Of a stretch of 17,296 bases of DNA, positions 6,888-14,647 are shown piece after piece. The notes below the pieces were generated by a model. That model had not been told where the DNA came from. It made no database searches and saw only the letters and a program-made list of their open reading frames with translations. Source of the stretch: DATIXD01 sp035518875 (GTDB lineage: Bacteria > Pseudomonadota > Gammaproteobacteria > Methylococcales > Methylococcaceae). The stretch spans positions 1-17,296 of the forward strand of contig DATIXD010000372.1 of the NCBI GenBank assembly GCA_035518875.1, given 5' to 3'. The position numbers and the translations under genes were made by a program. Position 1 is the stretch's first letter. Each line of letters starts with the position of its first letter.

Positions 6888-9800
6888 CTATATTTGATTC
6901 AATATCAGCGTATCCGGCACGTTTGGCGACAGGATCGCCAGCCGGGCCGGTTGTACCGTGCCGTCGTCCACTCCTGCCGGACCGACCGGAATTCGGGTTG
7001 GCGGCTGGCTCTTTTTCGCGTCCGGCAGGCCCTGTTCGTTCTTGCGCTTCTGTAATAGATCACTGATCAACGCCGTTATCTCGTCCGGGGTCAACAGGCG
7101 GCGTGACTCGCCATCGGCCTTTTTTTCCGGAATCGTCGCCAACAGATCGCAATCGACGTACGCGACGCCTGGCACCGCCTGCATCGCGCCGACCACTTCG
7201 CTGAGGAACAGATCCTGGCCCAGATCGCGCCGTTCGAAACTGAAGGTGTCCAGTAAAGTGGCGCGCAACTGAGTCACGACGTTGTCCCAGGTGTAATCGG
7301 GCATGAGGCGGATGTTGGCGCTGACGACGAGCAGCAGCAGCTCGCGCAGATCGACCTGGAACGGTTGATAGGGATCGCCGTTCCCGCGGATCGCAAGCAG
7401 CAGGTTGCGGTACAGATCTGAAGCTGTATCTATCGGGATGTCGTCGGCGCCGGCGATAGTCACGTGGACCAGTTCGCGGTACTGCACAGCCAGGCTCGTT
7501 GCGGCCGCCTTGCCGATACCGGCGAAGGTGCGGGTGAAATCGGCGTAATCCTGAACCGACACCAATCGGTCAAGCGCCATCACGGCCAGCGGCGCATTCT
7601 TGCGGGCCTGGTCGCGGCTTTCCCTGTCGGCCCCGCCTGAGGCGCGCAGCGGATTTATCACGCCCTTCACGCCGAGCGGCCGGGTCATCAACAGGCTGAT
7701 CTGCTCGGCGTTGACGTTGCCGCCTTTGCCGATGCCGCTGCGATATGCGGCGCGCACGTTTTCCAGGCCGGTGGGCAGACGTGCGCCGTGTTCGCCGTTG
7801 CCGAATATCACCGTTGTCTTGGCGTCGTCGTCCGTGCGTGTGATGTATTCGCGATCGGTCGGTTCCAGCCTCGCGAGGGAATCAACTTCATGCCACTGCA
7901 CATCGTTGACGTACACATTGAGCGTACTTCCCACGCCGTTGGGGGTCGGCGCGGCCATATAGGTCAGCGGCGGCTGGCGCAACGTGAAGGACTGTAGCTT
8001 CTGAGCGCCATCGCCGCTCCCCAGCACTTCCCTACGCGTTTCACCATGAGTGGCCTTGACGACGTTGCCGTAAATCGCCACGGAGTCGCGTTTGTAACAG
8101 TACTGGAGATTCTTTGCGAACTTGAGGAAGGTGTGCATATTTTCCTCGGGGAGTATGTCGGGATCGTTCTGTTGGCCGGCCGGCATACCGTCTTCGGTCG
8201 ATATGTCCTGGACGACTTCCGCCAGCATCACCAGCTCGCTGGCCGCCACGCCGGTCACGGGGACGGTGCTGCCGGGATGATCCGGATCGGGCACGGTAAT
8301 GTCGGTGCGCTCGCCGGAGACGATCAACGATCGGCCCGACTTTAGATCGGTATACCACCCGTCGAGCTCAATCCAGTTGTCCGCGCCGTGGCAGATGTCC
8401 TCTTCGATAGGTTCCCCGGCCAGCGCCAGTTCCTCGCTCTGCGCATAAACTGTCGTGTCGCGTAATACCTGGAAGTCCCGATCATAGACGTCTTGCTTGG
8501 TGGAAATCACAGCAGCTTCAACATTAAATACCGGTGGTTCTTCCTTGATCGGGGTGATCTTAAGCCACGGGTCAGCCAGGCCCAGGCGCGTGGTTTTGCC
8601 GGAAATGCCGTACTCGGCGCGGGCGAGATCGGACTGCACGGTGATTGCCCGAGTGATGACGCAAGGGCGACTGGCCGGTTCAACCTGGACCGTAGGCGGC
8701 GACAGGTCGGGAACTGCATCCATATCGACCACTATCCAGCTGTCGGCGACTATCTTGTCGTAGCTGCCGTCGAGGAACAGGGCACCGGCTGATTCGTGAC
8801 CGACAGTTTCGCTCTCGACGATGGGCCATTCGCCAACCTTCTTTATAACGCCGGTAGTTCTCTCCAATTCCAGGATCTTTTTCGGCGCGGTCTGCCCGAA
8901 GGGCGCGGCTTTGGTTCGCAGCGCATACACGCGGACCCTGTTGTCGGGCGTAATCTTGCCCCGCGACAGGGCAGTCGCCAGGGTCTTGCTCAGAGACGGT
9001 TGAAAGGTCGTGACGAGCTGTGAGCCGATGTCCGCCTTGGCCGCGAAAGCGGTATTCAGGTCGCGCGGAAGATAGAGCGTGTTGCGCGGCGGCACGGACG
9101 CGGGAAGTGTCAGTTTGCCTAAAACGCCCACCACCGGATCGACTTCTTTGCCACTGATTGAGATTGCCCCGGCGCTTGATCCGGCCGGCGGATGACTCAA
9201 CGTTGTCCCCTCGCCGAAAGCAGCGTCCAATTCCCTGACCAGGGGTTCAAGCCAGTTCCTGACCCGCGCATACTTCACGTCCGATTCGGCCACTGCCAGT
9301 TCTTCCTTCAGGCGCGGCAATGTTTCACTGTTGATGAAGTAGGCGACATCGGCGTCAGTGGCCGCTGATGTCGCATGAATCTCCAGGGACTTCAGATATG
9401 CCACCACCCGACCGACCATCTCGGATTTGGCTGTGGAGCGCTGGAGACCGGACGTGTCCTGCAACCGCTGCGCCAGGCCCAGCATTCCCTCCTTGAATTT
9501 GCCGTCGTTCAACTTTGCCGCGCTCCGCCAATCGGTCAGTGTGACCAGAGTCCGATCGAGCGCCGTATCGGGTTTGACTTCAACCACTCGGAAGAGCTGT
9601 GGTTTATTTCCGTCGCCGAAATCGATCAAGAGCGGATCGTTCTCGTTCAGGTTCGTACCGGTCCCTTTCAGGTAGACGCGGTTACCTGTCCCGGAGAGGA
9701 TTGTCTTTTTGATCTGGGGGCGGGTCTGGCGCGGCTTGAGGTTGTTCCACGCTGCACGCGCCTCCAGGGGATCGCTCGTCTCGAAAGTCTGGGGGTCTTC

Positions 9801-10307
9801 ACCGGGATCGGGCACGCTCTGCGACTTTGCCCCCGCAGGAATGACGACCGGCTCCTTGCTGTTGCTGTCGATGGTGTACGCGAGGAACACGCTGGCCGAT
9901 ACTCCGGGCCGCAGCTCATAGCCGATCAGGTTTGCCAGTTCGAGGATCGAGCGGCGTTCGGTCGCGGTGTTCAGGTAACCTTCGTTGGCAATCCGCTCCT
10001 GATAGAACGTCAGCACCGCGCCGAGTATGGCCCAACTGTCGAGCAGGGCGATAGACGGGTCGTCGCCGGCCCTGGTCGTCAAGCGGCGCAGCGGATAGAT
10101 GCGATCCGTCAGCGGCCTTCCATTCGCGTCCAACCCGTCGCGCGGGATATCGAGATACAGGCTGGACAGGCGTGCTTTCATCGTTTCGAGGAATGTCGCG
10201 TGCGTGCCGACCCGATAGGCCAGCGCATTCAATCCGGGCCGATTGGCCGTCTTCAGCGGTGTAATGTTCGTCAGACCTTCACAGCAGCCGCAGGTTTCTT
10301 TTTTCAT
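6888..10307 (-). CDS. Baseplate wedge protein, gp6/J-like (long paralogue)
   Basis: At 1139 aa this is the longest protein here, of the 'putative baseplate assembly protein' family of CIS loci. The N-terminus carries a Cys cluster (CGCCEG, Cys6/8/9) followed by NRPGLNALAYRVGTH. Residues about 80-150 hold the wedge-family segment LLDSWAILGAVLTFYQERI and EGYLNTATERRSILELANLI. The baseplate J-like region is at about 831-1080 (VIFGNGEHGARLPTG, GKGGNVNAEQI, NPLRASGGADRE, SVQDYADFTRTFAGIGKAAA). A large middle part (about 170-820) is family-specific. It is paralogous to the preceding gene at both ends. GAGGT lies 5 nt before the ATG. The gene follows its paralogue after 81 bp containing a strong stem-loop. 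By analogy with T4 gp6 it forms the ring of wedges around the hub. Confidence 0.92.
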   Translation of the reverse strand: MKKETCGCCEGLTNITPLKTANRPGLNALAYRVGTHATFLETMKARLSSLYLDIPRDGLDANGRPLTDRIYPLRRLTTRAGDDPSIALLDSWAILGAVLTFYQERIANEGYLNTATERRSILELANLIGYELRPGVSASVFLAYTIDSNSKEPVVIPAGAKSQSVPDPGEDPQTFETSDPLEARAAWNNLKPRQTRPQIKKTILSGTGNRVYLKGTGTNLNENDPLLIDFGDGNKPQLFRVVEVKPDTALDRTLVTLTDWRSAAKLNDGKFKEGMLGLAQRLQDTSGLQRSTAKSEMVGRVVAYLKSLEIHATSAATDADVAYFINSETLPRLKEELAVAESDVKYARVRNWLEPLVRELDAAFGEGTTLSHPPAGSSAGAISISGKEVDPVVGVLGKLTLPASVPPRNTLYLPRDLNTAFAAKADIGSQLVTTFQPSLSKTLATALSRGKITPDNRVRVYALRTKAAPFGQTAPKKILELERTTGVIKKVGEWPIVESETVGHESAGALFLDGSYDKIVADSWIVVDMDAVPDLSPPTVQVEPASRPCVITRAITVQSDLARAEYGISGKTTRLGLADPWLKITPIKEEPPVFNVEAAVISTKQDVYDRDFQVLRDTTVYAQSEELALAGEPIEEDICHGADNWIELDGWYTDLKSGRSLIVSGERTDITVPDPDHPGSTVPVTGVAASELVMLAEVVQDISTEDGMPAGQQNDPDILPEENMHTFLKFAKNLQYCYKRDSVAIYGNVVKATHGETRREVLGSGDGAQKLQSFTLRQPPLTYMAAPTPNGVGSTLNVYVNDVQWHEVDSLARLEPTDREYITRTDDDAKTTVIFGNGEHGARLPTGLENVRAAYRSGIGKGGNVNAEQISLLMTRPLGVKGVINPLRASGGADRESRDQARKNAPLAVMALDRLVSVQDYADFTRTFAGIGKAAATSLAVQYRELVHVTIAGADDIPIDTASDLYRNLLLAIRGNGDPYQPFQVDLRELLLLVVSANIRLMPDYTWDNVVTQLRATLLDTFSFERRDLGQDLFLSEVVGAMQAVPGVAYVDCDLLATIPEKKADGESRRLLTPDEITALISDLLQKRKNEQGLPDAKKSQPPTRIPVGPAGVDDGTVQPARLAILSPNVPDTLILNQI

Positions 10308-10352
10308 CTTGAACCTCGTATTTCAAAAGCGCAAAGGCATTCCGGGCGAGTA

Positions 10353-10391
10353 TGACGCGGTTGAAGGACGCCTGCTCCGGTTCCCGCGTCA
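10353..10391 (-). promoter_or_regulatory. Intercistronic stem-loop between the two J-like genes
   Basis: On the transcript TGACGCGG (10391-10384) pairs perfectly with CCGCGTCA (10360-10353). Inside, GAA pairs with TTC (10383-10381 with 10365-10363) and GGA with TCC (10378-10376 with 10368-10366), leaving 2-nt bulges on each side and a 7-nt loop GCAGGCG. The outer stem begins at the TGA stop of the upstream gene. No T-run follows, so it is not a classical terminator. A role in mRNA processing, stability or differential expression inside the operon is plausible. Confidence 0.55.
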
Positions 10392-13208
10392 TCGTCCACC
10401 CATCATCACCAGCTTCAATATTCCCCGCTCGGGGAAACTCGGGTCGTTGTCGAGCTGCGCCACTTCGAGGGGGCCGAGCGGTAGCACGCCGTTCTCCAGC
10501 TCACGATTGGGCGGCTCGAACAGTCTGTTGAGCTTCGTCACACGCACGCTCTTTACCCCGGGCACGGCCTGGGCCGCGGCAACGATGCGGCTCAGATACA
10601 ATCCCTCGCCGAAGGTGAGATTGTCGGGGTGAAAGAAGCCGCGCCGACCGTCGGGCAGCACGCGATTGCCGAACAGATCCGTCAGAGCTGCTCTTACGTG
10701 GCCGCGCAGGAAGTGGGGCAGCACGCACACGGTCAGCTCAAGATCGATGGGCACATATCGGGCCGGTTCGACTTCCAGATCGTGCCCCATGCGGCGATAG
10801 TGCTGCAGGGTGCGCTCGATACGCTCAAGAAGCTCCGCCGCCGCATTCTCGCTCCCGAACGGATCGATCGCCACATTGGCCTCATACCAGCTCCCCGTCC
10901 ACGCCAGTACGGCAGCCGCACGCTGTACCCCGGACTTGAATTCGCGCTGTGTGAGCGCGGCATAATCGCCGGTAGTGACGGCGCGCATGAGAACGTCGCG
11001 GAACGCCGACGGCGCAAACAGCTTGGCTTCGGCCATCGGTTCAGGATCCGCGCCGCCGCGCGCGGGGAGTGGATTGCTCACCGTCAGGCCGCCGCCCGTA
11101 ATCATTTTGTGGCGGAATACCAGATGGGTGATCGACTCCGCGCCCACGTTGCCGATCACGCCGTTGCCCACCCGATACGAAGCATGGAAAGCCGAAGCTG
11201 CTTCGGGCTGCTGGCCGCATTCGTCGTCGCCGAAACGGAGCCACGCTACCCCATCGTTGTCGATCTCGGCGACGAAGTGCCGATCGTCGGGCCCGCTTCC
11301 GAGCAGATCGATCTGCGGAACCCAGCTGAAGTGGCGCCTGGTCAGGTCGCTGATGAGGGCCTGCAACAACCCTGCGTCGGTTGCCGCTGCATTGGCGTAG
11401 TCGTCTTTGAGCTTCTGATTGTTGGGATCCTGCTGCAGCGCTTTAGCCAGTTCGGCCTTTGCCGATGCCGCTTCCACATAGTCGGCGAACAATGCCGGAG
11501 AAAGTGGCACCCCCCGCGGGTATCGATCGGGATTGAAACCTGCCGCGGACAGGGCATCGATCAAATCGGATCGATCGGTGAGAGCAGCCCACTCGAACAG
11601 ACAAGAGCCTCCGCTACGCAGCGCCAGGATGCTGGAGAGATACGCTTGCGGTAAGGCCTGGCGCACATCCTGAACGAGCCGGCTCGCCGCCGAAGCGATG
11701 TGATCGGCATCGGTGGGCAAAGCCTGCCGGTAGGTAAGCGGTAGGTTGGCGAGACGCGGCCTGAACTTTCCCGCCACAAAGCGTACATCCGATGGATGTC
11801 CTTCACAGTCGCAATCAGCCTCGGTGGTGGCCGTCGGCACAATGCCGAGCTCCTCGTACGGCTCGATCGTGAAACCGTGATCGACCAGGATCACGTTTCC
11901 GCACGCCACGCTGATATTCTCGTGATACTCACAGCCGTGCCCGGCGTCGGTCATGGCCGACAGGCAGAGAGGGAAGGGTAATGCATCTTCGGATGACCAC
12001 TCGATCTCGACGATGGGTTGCCCGTTCAACGAATCGATGCCGGCCGTGACCCTGGTCAGCCGCACGACGTGGCGATGGGCGGGATCGGCATCGGCGTCCT
12101 GGCCGGACCTGGGGCCGAGCATTTCTTTGAATATAAGGACATCGCCCGCTTTGAGATGCAGTTTGCGCGACGGCGTTTCAGCCGACGCCGCTTGCACTGT
12201 TGATGGTATGTCCCAGGCATCGATAAGGGTGGCCGACGTGGCGCCGCGGGGAAGACAGCATTCCCGTTCACCCCATGCATAAAATTTGATTTCACTCTGA
12301 AAGGCGTACAGTTCGATCGGTTGATCCGTCATGGCCTCGAATGGTTCATAAGCGCCGGGAGGGACATTTCTCAAATCGTTGATCGACAGAATCGTGCTGT
12401 CAATCATGACCATGTCCCGGAGGCTGGTGATGAAATACACCTCGGCTGGATCCAGGGCGTGTTCGCCGGTCCAATCGGTATCTGTAGCAATGCATACCCA
12501 GGCGCGGGAATTGCAGCCTTCGTGCAGCACGTAATCCACGAGCCGGGCGTGGCGGCGCACGGAGATGCGCCGGCGTGCGGTGTCAAGATACGCTTCCGTC
12601 GACACGGCATCCTGGTAGTAGCTGAGATAGTCCCCCACGTAAGCCAGCAGCTCGACCAAGGTGATGCCGAGATCGGGCACGTGACGCTCCTGCCAGTCGG
12701 GCATGATCAGGGCGAGCCTGTCGAGGATCAACTGTCGGAAACTGGCGTAGTCCTTGGCGAGATAGTTGATATCGGGCTCGACCCATTCCGGCGGCGGGCA
12801 GGTGTCGGCGGGTGCGCAGTCAAGATCGCCGGGGCAGTTGACCTTGAATGAGAATTCAGCGTGATCGTAGAACGGGTCGATATTTTCGAGGCCAACCAGG
12901 CGCAAGGTATAGGTGGAAAAGTCGCCGGCCTTGTTCACACGCACGGTCGCGTAATCGTCGAGCTCGGGATCGGGGTCACGCATTACGTCAAGATCGACCA
13001 CCTTGACGTCTCTGATACGCCTCCCTCCTTCGACACGCACGTACTGCGTCGCGCCTTTCCTGAGCGGCTGAGGCGCCTTTCCCAGAAAGAAGACGGTCAG
13101 CGTCACCTGATCGTCGTCGACTTCTACGTAGTCCAGGCCGTTCAGTTCAGGCCTTGCGCGCACCGCTTCGCGGCGGGCGTCGTCGTTGCATAGGGTTGCA
13201 GGTTCCAT
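10389..13208 (-). CDS. Baseplate wedge protein, gp6/J-like (short paralogue)
   Basis: A 939-aa CIS baseplate protein. The N-terminal ~125 residues form a beta-rich domain; a Cys-containing linker (Cys125, 131, 137) follows. Then comes the family block at about 146-226 (INYLAKDYASFRQLILDRLA, LGITLVELLAYVGDYLSYYQ, TEAYLDTARRRISVRRHARL). The C-terminal J-like region (about 657-939) has LRFGDDECG, GNGVIGNVGAESI, NPLPARGGADPEPMAEAK and AQAVPGVKSVRVT. These blocks align by eye with the same blocks in the 1139-aa neighbour. The start is 4 nt after the gp25-like stop codon with no strong ribosome binding site, which points to translational coupling. In T4, gp6 forms the iris-like ring that opens to release the sheath; here two paralogues probably share that job. 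Confidence 0.92.
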   Translation of the reverse strand: MEPATLCNDDARREAVRARPELNGLDYVEVDDDQVTLTVFFLGKAPQPLRKGATQYVRVEGGRRIRDVKVVDLDVMRDPDPELDDYATVRVNKAGDFSTYTLRLVGLENIDPFYDHAEFSFKVNCPGDLDCAPADTCPPPEWVEPDINYLAKDYASFRQLILDRLALIMPDWQERHVPDLGITLVELLAYVGDYLSYYQDAVSTEAYLDTARRRISVRRHARLVDYVLHEGCNSRAWVCIATDTDWTGEHALDPAEVYFITSLRDMVMIDSTILSINDLRNVPPGAYEPFEAMTDQPIELYAFQSEIKFYAWGERECCLPRGATSATLIDAWDIPSTVQAASAETPSRKLHLKAGDVLIFKEMLGPRSGQDADADPAHRHVVRLTRVTAGIDSLNGQPIVEIEWSSEDALPFPLCLSAMTDAGHGCEYHENISVACGNVILVDHGFTIEPYEELGIVPTATTEADCDCEGHPSDVRFVAGKFRPRLANLPLTYRQALPTDADHIASAASRLVQDVRQALPQAYLSSILALRSGGSCLFEWAALTDRSDLIDALSAAGFNPDRYPRGVPLSPALFADYVEAASAKAELAKALQQDPNNQKLKDDYANAAATDAGLLQALISDLTRRHFSWVPQIDLLGSGPDDRHFVAEIDNDGVAWLRFGDDECGQQPEAASAFHASYRVGNGVIGNVGAESITHLVFRHKMITGGGLTVSNPLPARGGADPEPMAEAKLFAPSAFRDVLMRAVTTGDYAALTQREFKSGVQRAAAVLAWTGSWYEANVAIDPFGSENAAAELLERIERTLQHYRRMGHDLEVEPARYVPIDLELTVCVLPHFLRGHVRAALTDLFGNRVLPDGRRGFFHPDNLTFGEGLYLSRIVAAAQAVPGVKSVRVTKLNRLFEPPNRELENGVLPLGPLEVAQLDNDPSFPERGILKLVMMGGR

Positions 13209-13212
13209 AGGC

Positions 13213-13569
13213 TCATACCGTCCGCGTGAAGTGCGCCGTCTCCGTTTGATTGGTGCGGCGCACCACGTATTGGATGTCGATGGTCAATGTGGAATCGACG
13301 CTCTGCACGTCGAGATTCTTCAAGTCGAGCACGTCGCCGAGCCAGCGCTGAATCGCGGCCTGCATCGTGAATTGCAGCGTCGCGGCCAGTTCCGGGCTGT
13401 TCGGTGCAAATATAAGCTGCATGATGCCGCTGCCAAAGTCGGGCCGATTGACGCGCTCGCCCGGACTGGTGAAGATCAGCTGTTCGAGCATGTCGCGAAC
13501 GTGATCGTCGTCGTCGGTAAGCGCGGTGCGGCCGCGTCCGTCAAAGTCTAAAGGAAAGTCGATGTTCAT
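13213..13569 (-). CDS. gp25-like baseplate wedge protein
   Basis: A 118-aa protein of the GPW/gp25 family, present in all contractile tails, T6SS (TssE) and CIS. It has the family signature: VRDMLEQLIFTSPGERVNRP at about residues 24-43 followed by DFGSGIMQLIF, and the usual C-terminal strand pattern (LTIDIQYVVRRT). In T4 gp25 links the wedge to the sheath initiation site. Length is normal. Its ATG overlaps the stop codon of the small ORF upstream (ATGA), and GGGGTGAT lies just before the start. It is followed after 4 nt by the first J-like gene. Confidence 0.95.
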   Translation of the reverse strand: MNIDFPLDFDGRGRTALTDDDDHVRDMLEQLIFTSPGERVNRPDFGSGIMQLIFAPNSPELAATLQFTMQAAIQRWLGDVLDLKNLDVQSVDSTLTIDIQYVVRRTNQTETAHFTRTV

Positions 13570-13703
13570 GGATCACCCCGATAGATTCTATTCAATTCGG
13601 TGACATAGGTTTTGAGGGGCTTGGAACTTTTCCTGAGCAAACAGTCATCTGCCGCCTTCTTACGTTTCATCCAGGATTGCGGTGAATTCAATAGATTACC
13701 CAT
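13566..13703 (-). CDS. Small hypothetical protein (45 aa) between PAAR and gp25 genes
   Basis: This frame lies in the largest gap of the operon (13570-13785). From ATG 13703 it encodes 45 residues (MGNLLNSPQSW...NRIYRGDP), strongly basic, with KRKK and several Lys/Arg, one Cys and no membrane segment. AGGATGG lies 6 nt before the ATG, and the TGA overlaps the gp25-like ATG by 4 bp, the same arrangement as between other real genes of this operon. The frame remains open upstream to a TTG at 13754 (62 aa), but that start has no better ribosome binding site. I recognise no family. It may be a small baseplate or assembly factor, or a coupling leader that helps translation of gp25; it could also be chance. 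Confidence 0.5.
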   Translation of the reverse strand: MGNLLNSPQSWMKRKKAADDCLLRKSSKPLKTYVTELNRIYRGDP

Positions 13704-13785
13704 GAAGTTCCATCCTGCACGAAAGCCGGACTTTCTGCTCCGACAAAGCCCCAAGCCCCACAGAGTTTCCGTTAGGACACTTGTT
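13704..13785 (-). other. Leader segment upstream of the 45-aa ORF
   Basis: Noncoding remainder of the gap after the PAAR stop codon. It contains a short hairpin (GAAAG 13721-13725 with CTTTC 13731-13735, loop 5 nt), placed just upstream of the AGGATGG ribosome binding site, and a GGGGCTT direct repeat on the minus strand. No known element recognised. Confidence 0.3.
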
Positions 13786-14109
13786 CTACATTGCCGACAC
13801 CCGCACCTGGGTCATCACTATCATAAGCGGCGTGCCGCTCGGCGCGCAGACGGCCTGGCTGCTCTGCACCAGCAGCGGCTGTCCATTGGAAAGCACGCGC
13901 GTCGTGCCGACGATCCACTGTGCTGTCACACACGGGCCATTGGCCGCAGGCGGCGGAGGCAACGCGCACCCCGCAACCAGATACGGCGCAGAGAGTGTGA
14001 CCGTCGGCATGCCGTTCACCATCACGCGCGGATTGGGAACGGTCGGCTGCGCCTGGCCTGCATGTGAGCACAAGACCGTTGCGCCGACGTGCAGTAAAAA
14101 ACCGGGCAT
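13786..14109 (-). CDS. PAAR-like spike tip protein
   Basis: A 107-aa protein with the PAAR-like pattern of CIS spike tips: N-terminal MPGFLLHVGATVLCSHAGQA, repeated short strands with Gly turns (RVMVNGMPTVTLSAPYLVAG and RVLSNGQPLLVQSS). Candidate zinc ligands are His7, Cys14, His16 and Cys48, 60 and 88; PAAR tips of T6SS usually bind a metal through His and Cys near the apex. The protein caps the OB-fold/beta spike encoded just upstream and sharpens it for membrane puncture. The start is 1 nt after the stop of that gene, so translation is coupled. No toxin extension is fused to it. Confidence 0.9.
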   Translation of the reverse strand: MPGFLLHVGATVLCSHAGQAQPTVPNPRVMVNGMPTVTLSAPYLVAGCALPPPPAANGPCVTAQWIVGTTRVLSNGQPLLVQSSQAVCAPSGTPLMIVMTQVRVSAM

Positions 14110-14110
14110 G

Positions 14111-14647
14111 CTACACCACCACCAGGGCGCCGTTGTTGATAGTGACCGTCGGACCTATCATCGTGATCATCGCCCCTTTACCGTTGGAAATGTATATGCC
14201 GCTGTCGTTCACCACGATCATCGCGCCGGTAGTGCTCTTCAGGACGATGCCGCCCGTTATCGGCGTAGGCGCGGAGTCACTGATCATCACCATGTTTTGC
14301 AGCGTCGATTCGATCACGATGCTGTTGCCCGGCGGGATCGGCGGCGGCGCGAGAGCCAAGGCGGGCACTTCGGTGGCATTCCCCCAGAATCCGCCCACCC
14401 AGATCGGGTAGTTGGGATCGCCGTGCTCGAATTCGATCCATACGCTGGCGCCGATCTGGGGCACCACGAAGAAGCCTGACTGCTGTCCCGTTACGGGCAC
14501 GCACGGCAAGGCCCAGGTGCTGGGCAGCAGGCTCAGTACATCCGGCACTTCCGCCATTATCCGCCCTTGCTGCATCGGGTCGAGGTTGTTAATGACCGTG
14601 CCTCTATATTTGCCGTAAAATTTTGGACTGCTGTTCGATTCGGTCAT
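14111..14647 (-). CDS. Spike protein with gp5/gpV/VgrG-like OB fold
   Basis: A 178-aa baseplate assembly V-like protein. Residues about 10-95 form the OB fold (YGKYRGTVINNLDPMQQGR, then MAEVP, GQQSGFFVVPQIGASVWIEF and PNYPIWVGGFWG). The C-terminal ~70 residues (about 108-178) are short repeating hydrophobic strands (IVIEST, MVMISD, GIVLKS, MIVVND, GIYISN), as expected for a trimeric beta-prism needle. No lysozyme domain is present, unlike T4 gp5. The ATG overlaps the hub stop codon by 4 bp. In AFP/PVC this region is fused to the hub as one VgrG-like protein; here the two parts are separate genes, as in T4 gp27/gp5. Confidence 0.92.
   Translation of the reverse strand: MTESNSSPKFYGKYRGTVINNLDPMQQGRIMAEVPDVLSLLPSTWALPCVPVTGQQSGFFVVPQIGASVWIEFEHGDPNYPIWVGGFWGNATEVPALALAPPPIPPGNSIVIESTLQNMVMISDSAPTPITGGIVLKSTTGAMIVVNDSGIYISNGKGAMITMIGPTVTINNGALVVV

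Noticed and set aside
9375..10355. 326-codon open frame on the plus strand
   Set aside because: Entirely antisense to the 1139-aa J-like gene; long antisense frames are expected in GC-rich coding DNA, and the translation shows no family motifs.
10629..11654. 341-codon open frame on the plus strand
   Set aside because: Antisense to the 939-aa J-like gene with low-information composition.
13704..13754. Extension of the 45-aa ORF to a TTG start (62 aa)
   Set aside because: The ATG at 13703 has a better ribosome binding site at good spacing; the extension crosses a hairpin and has no supporting signal.
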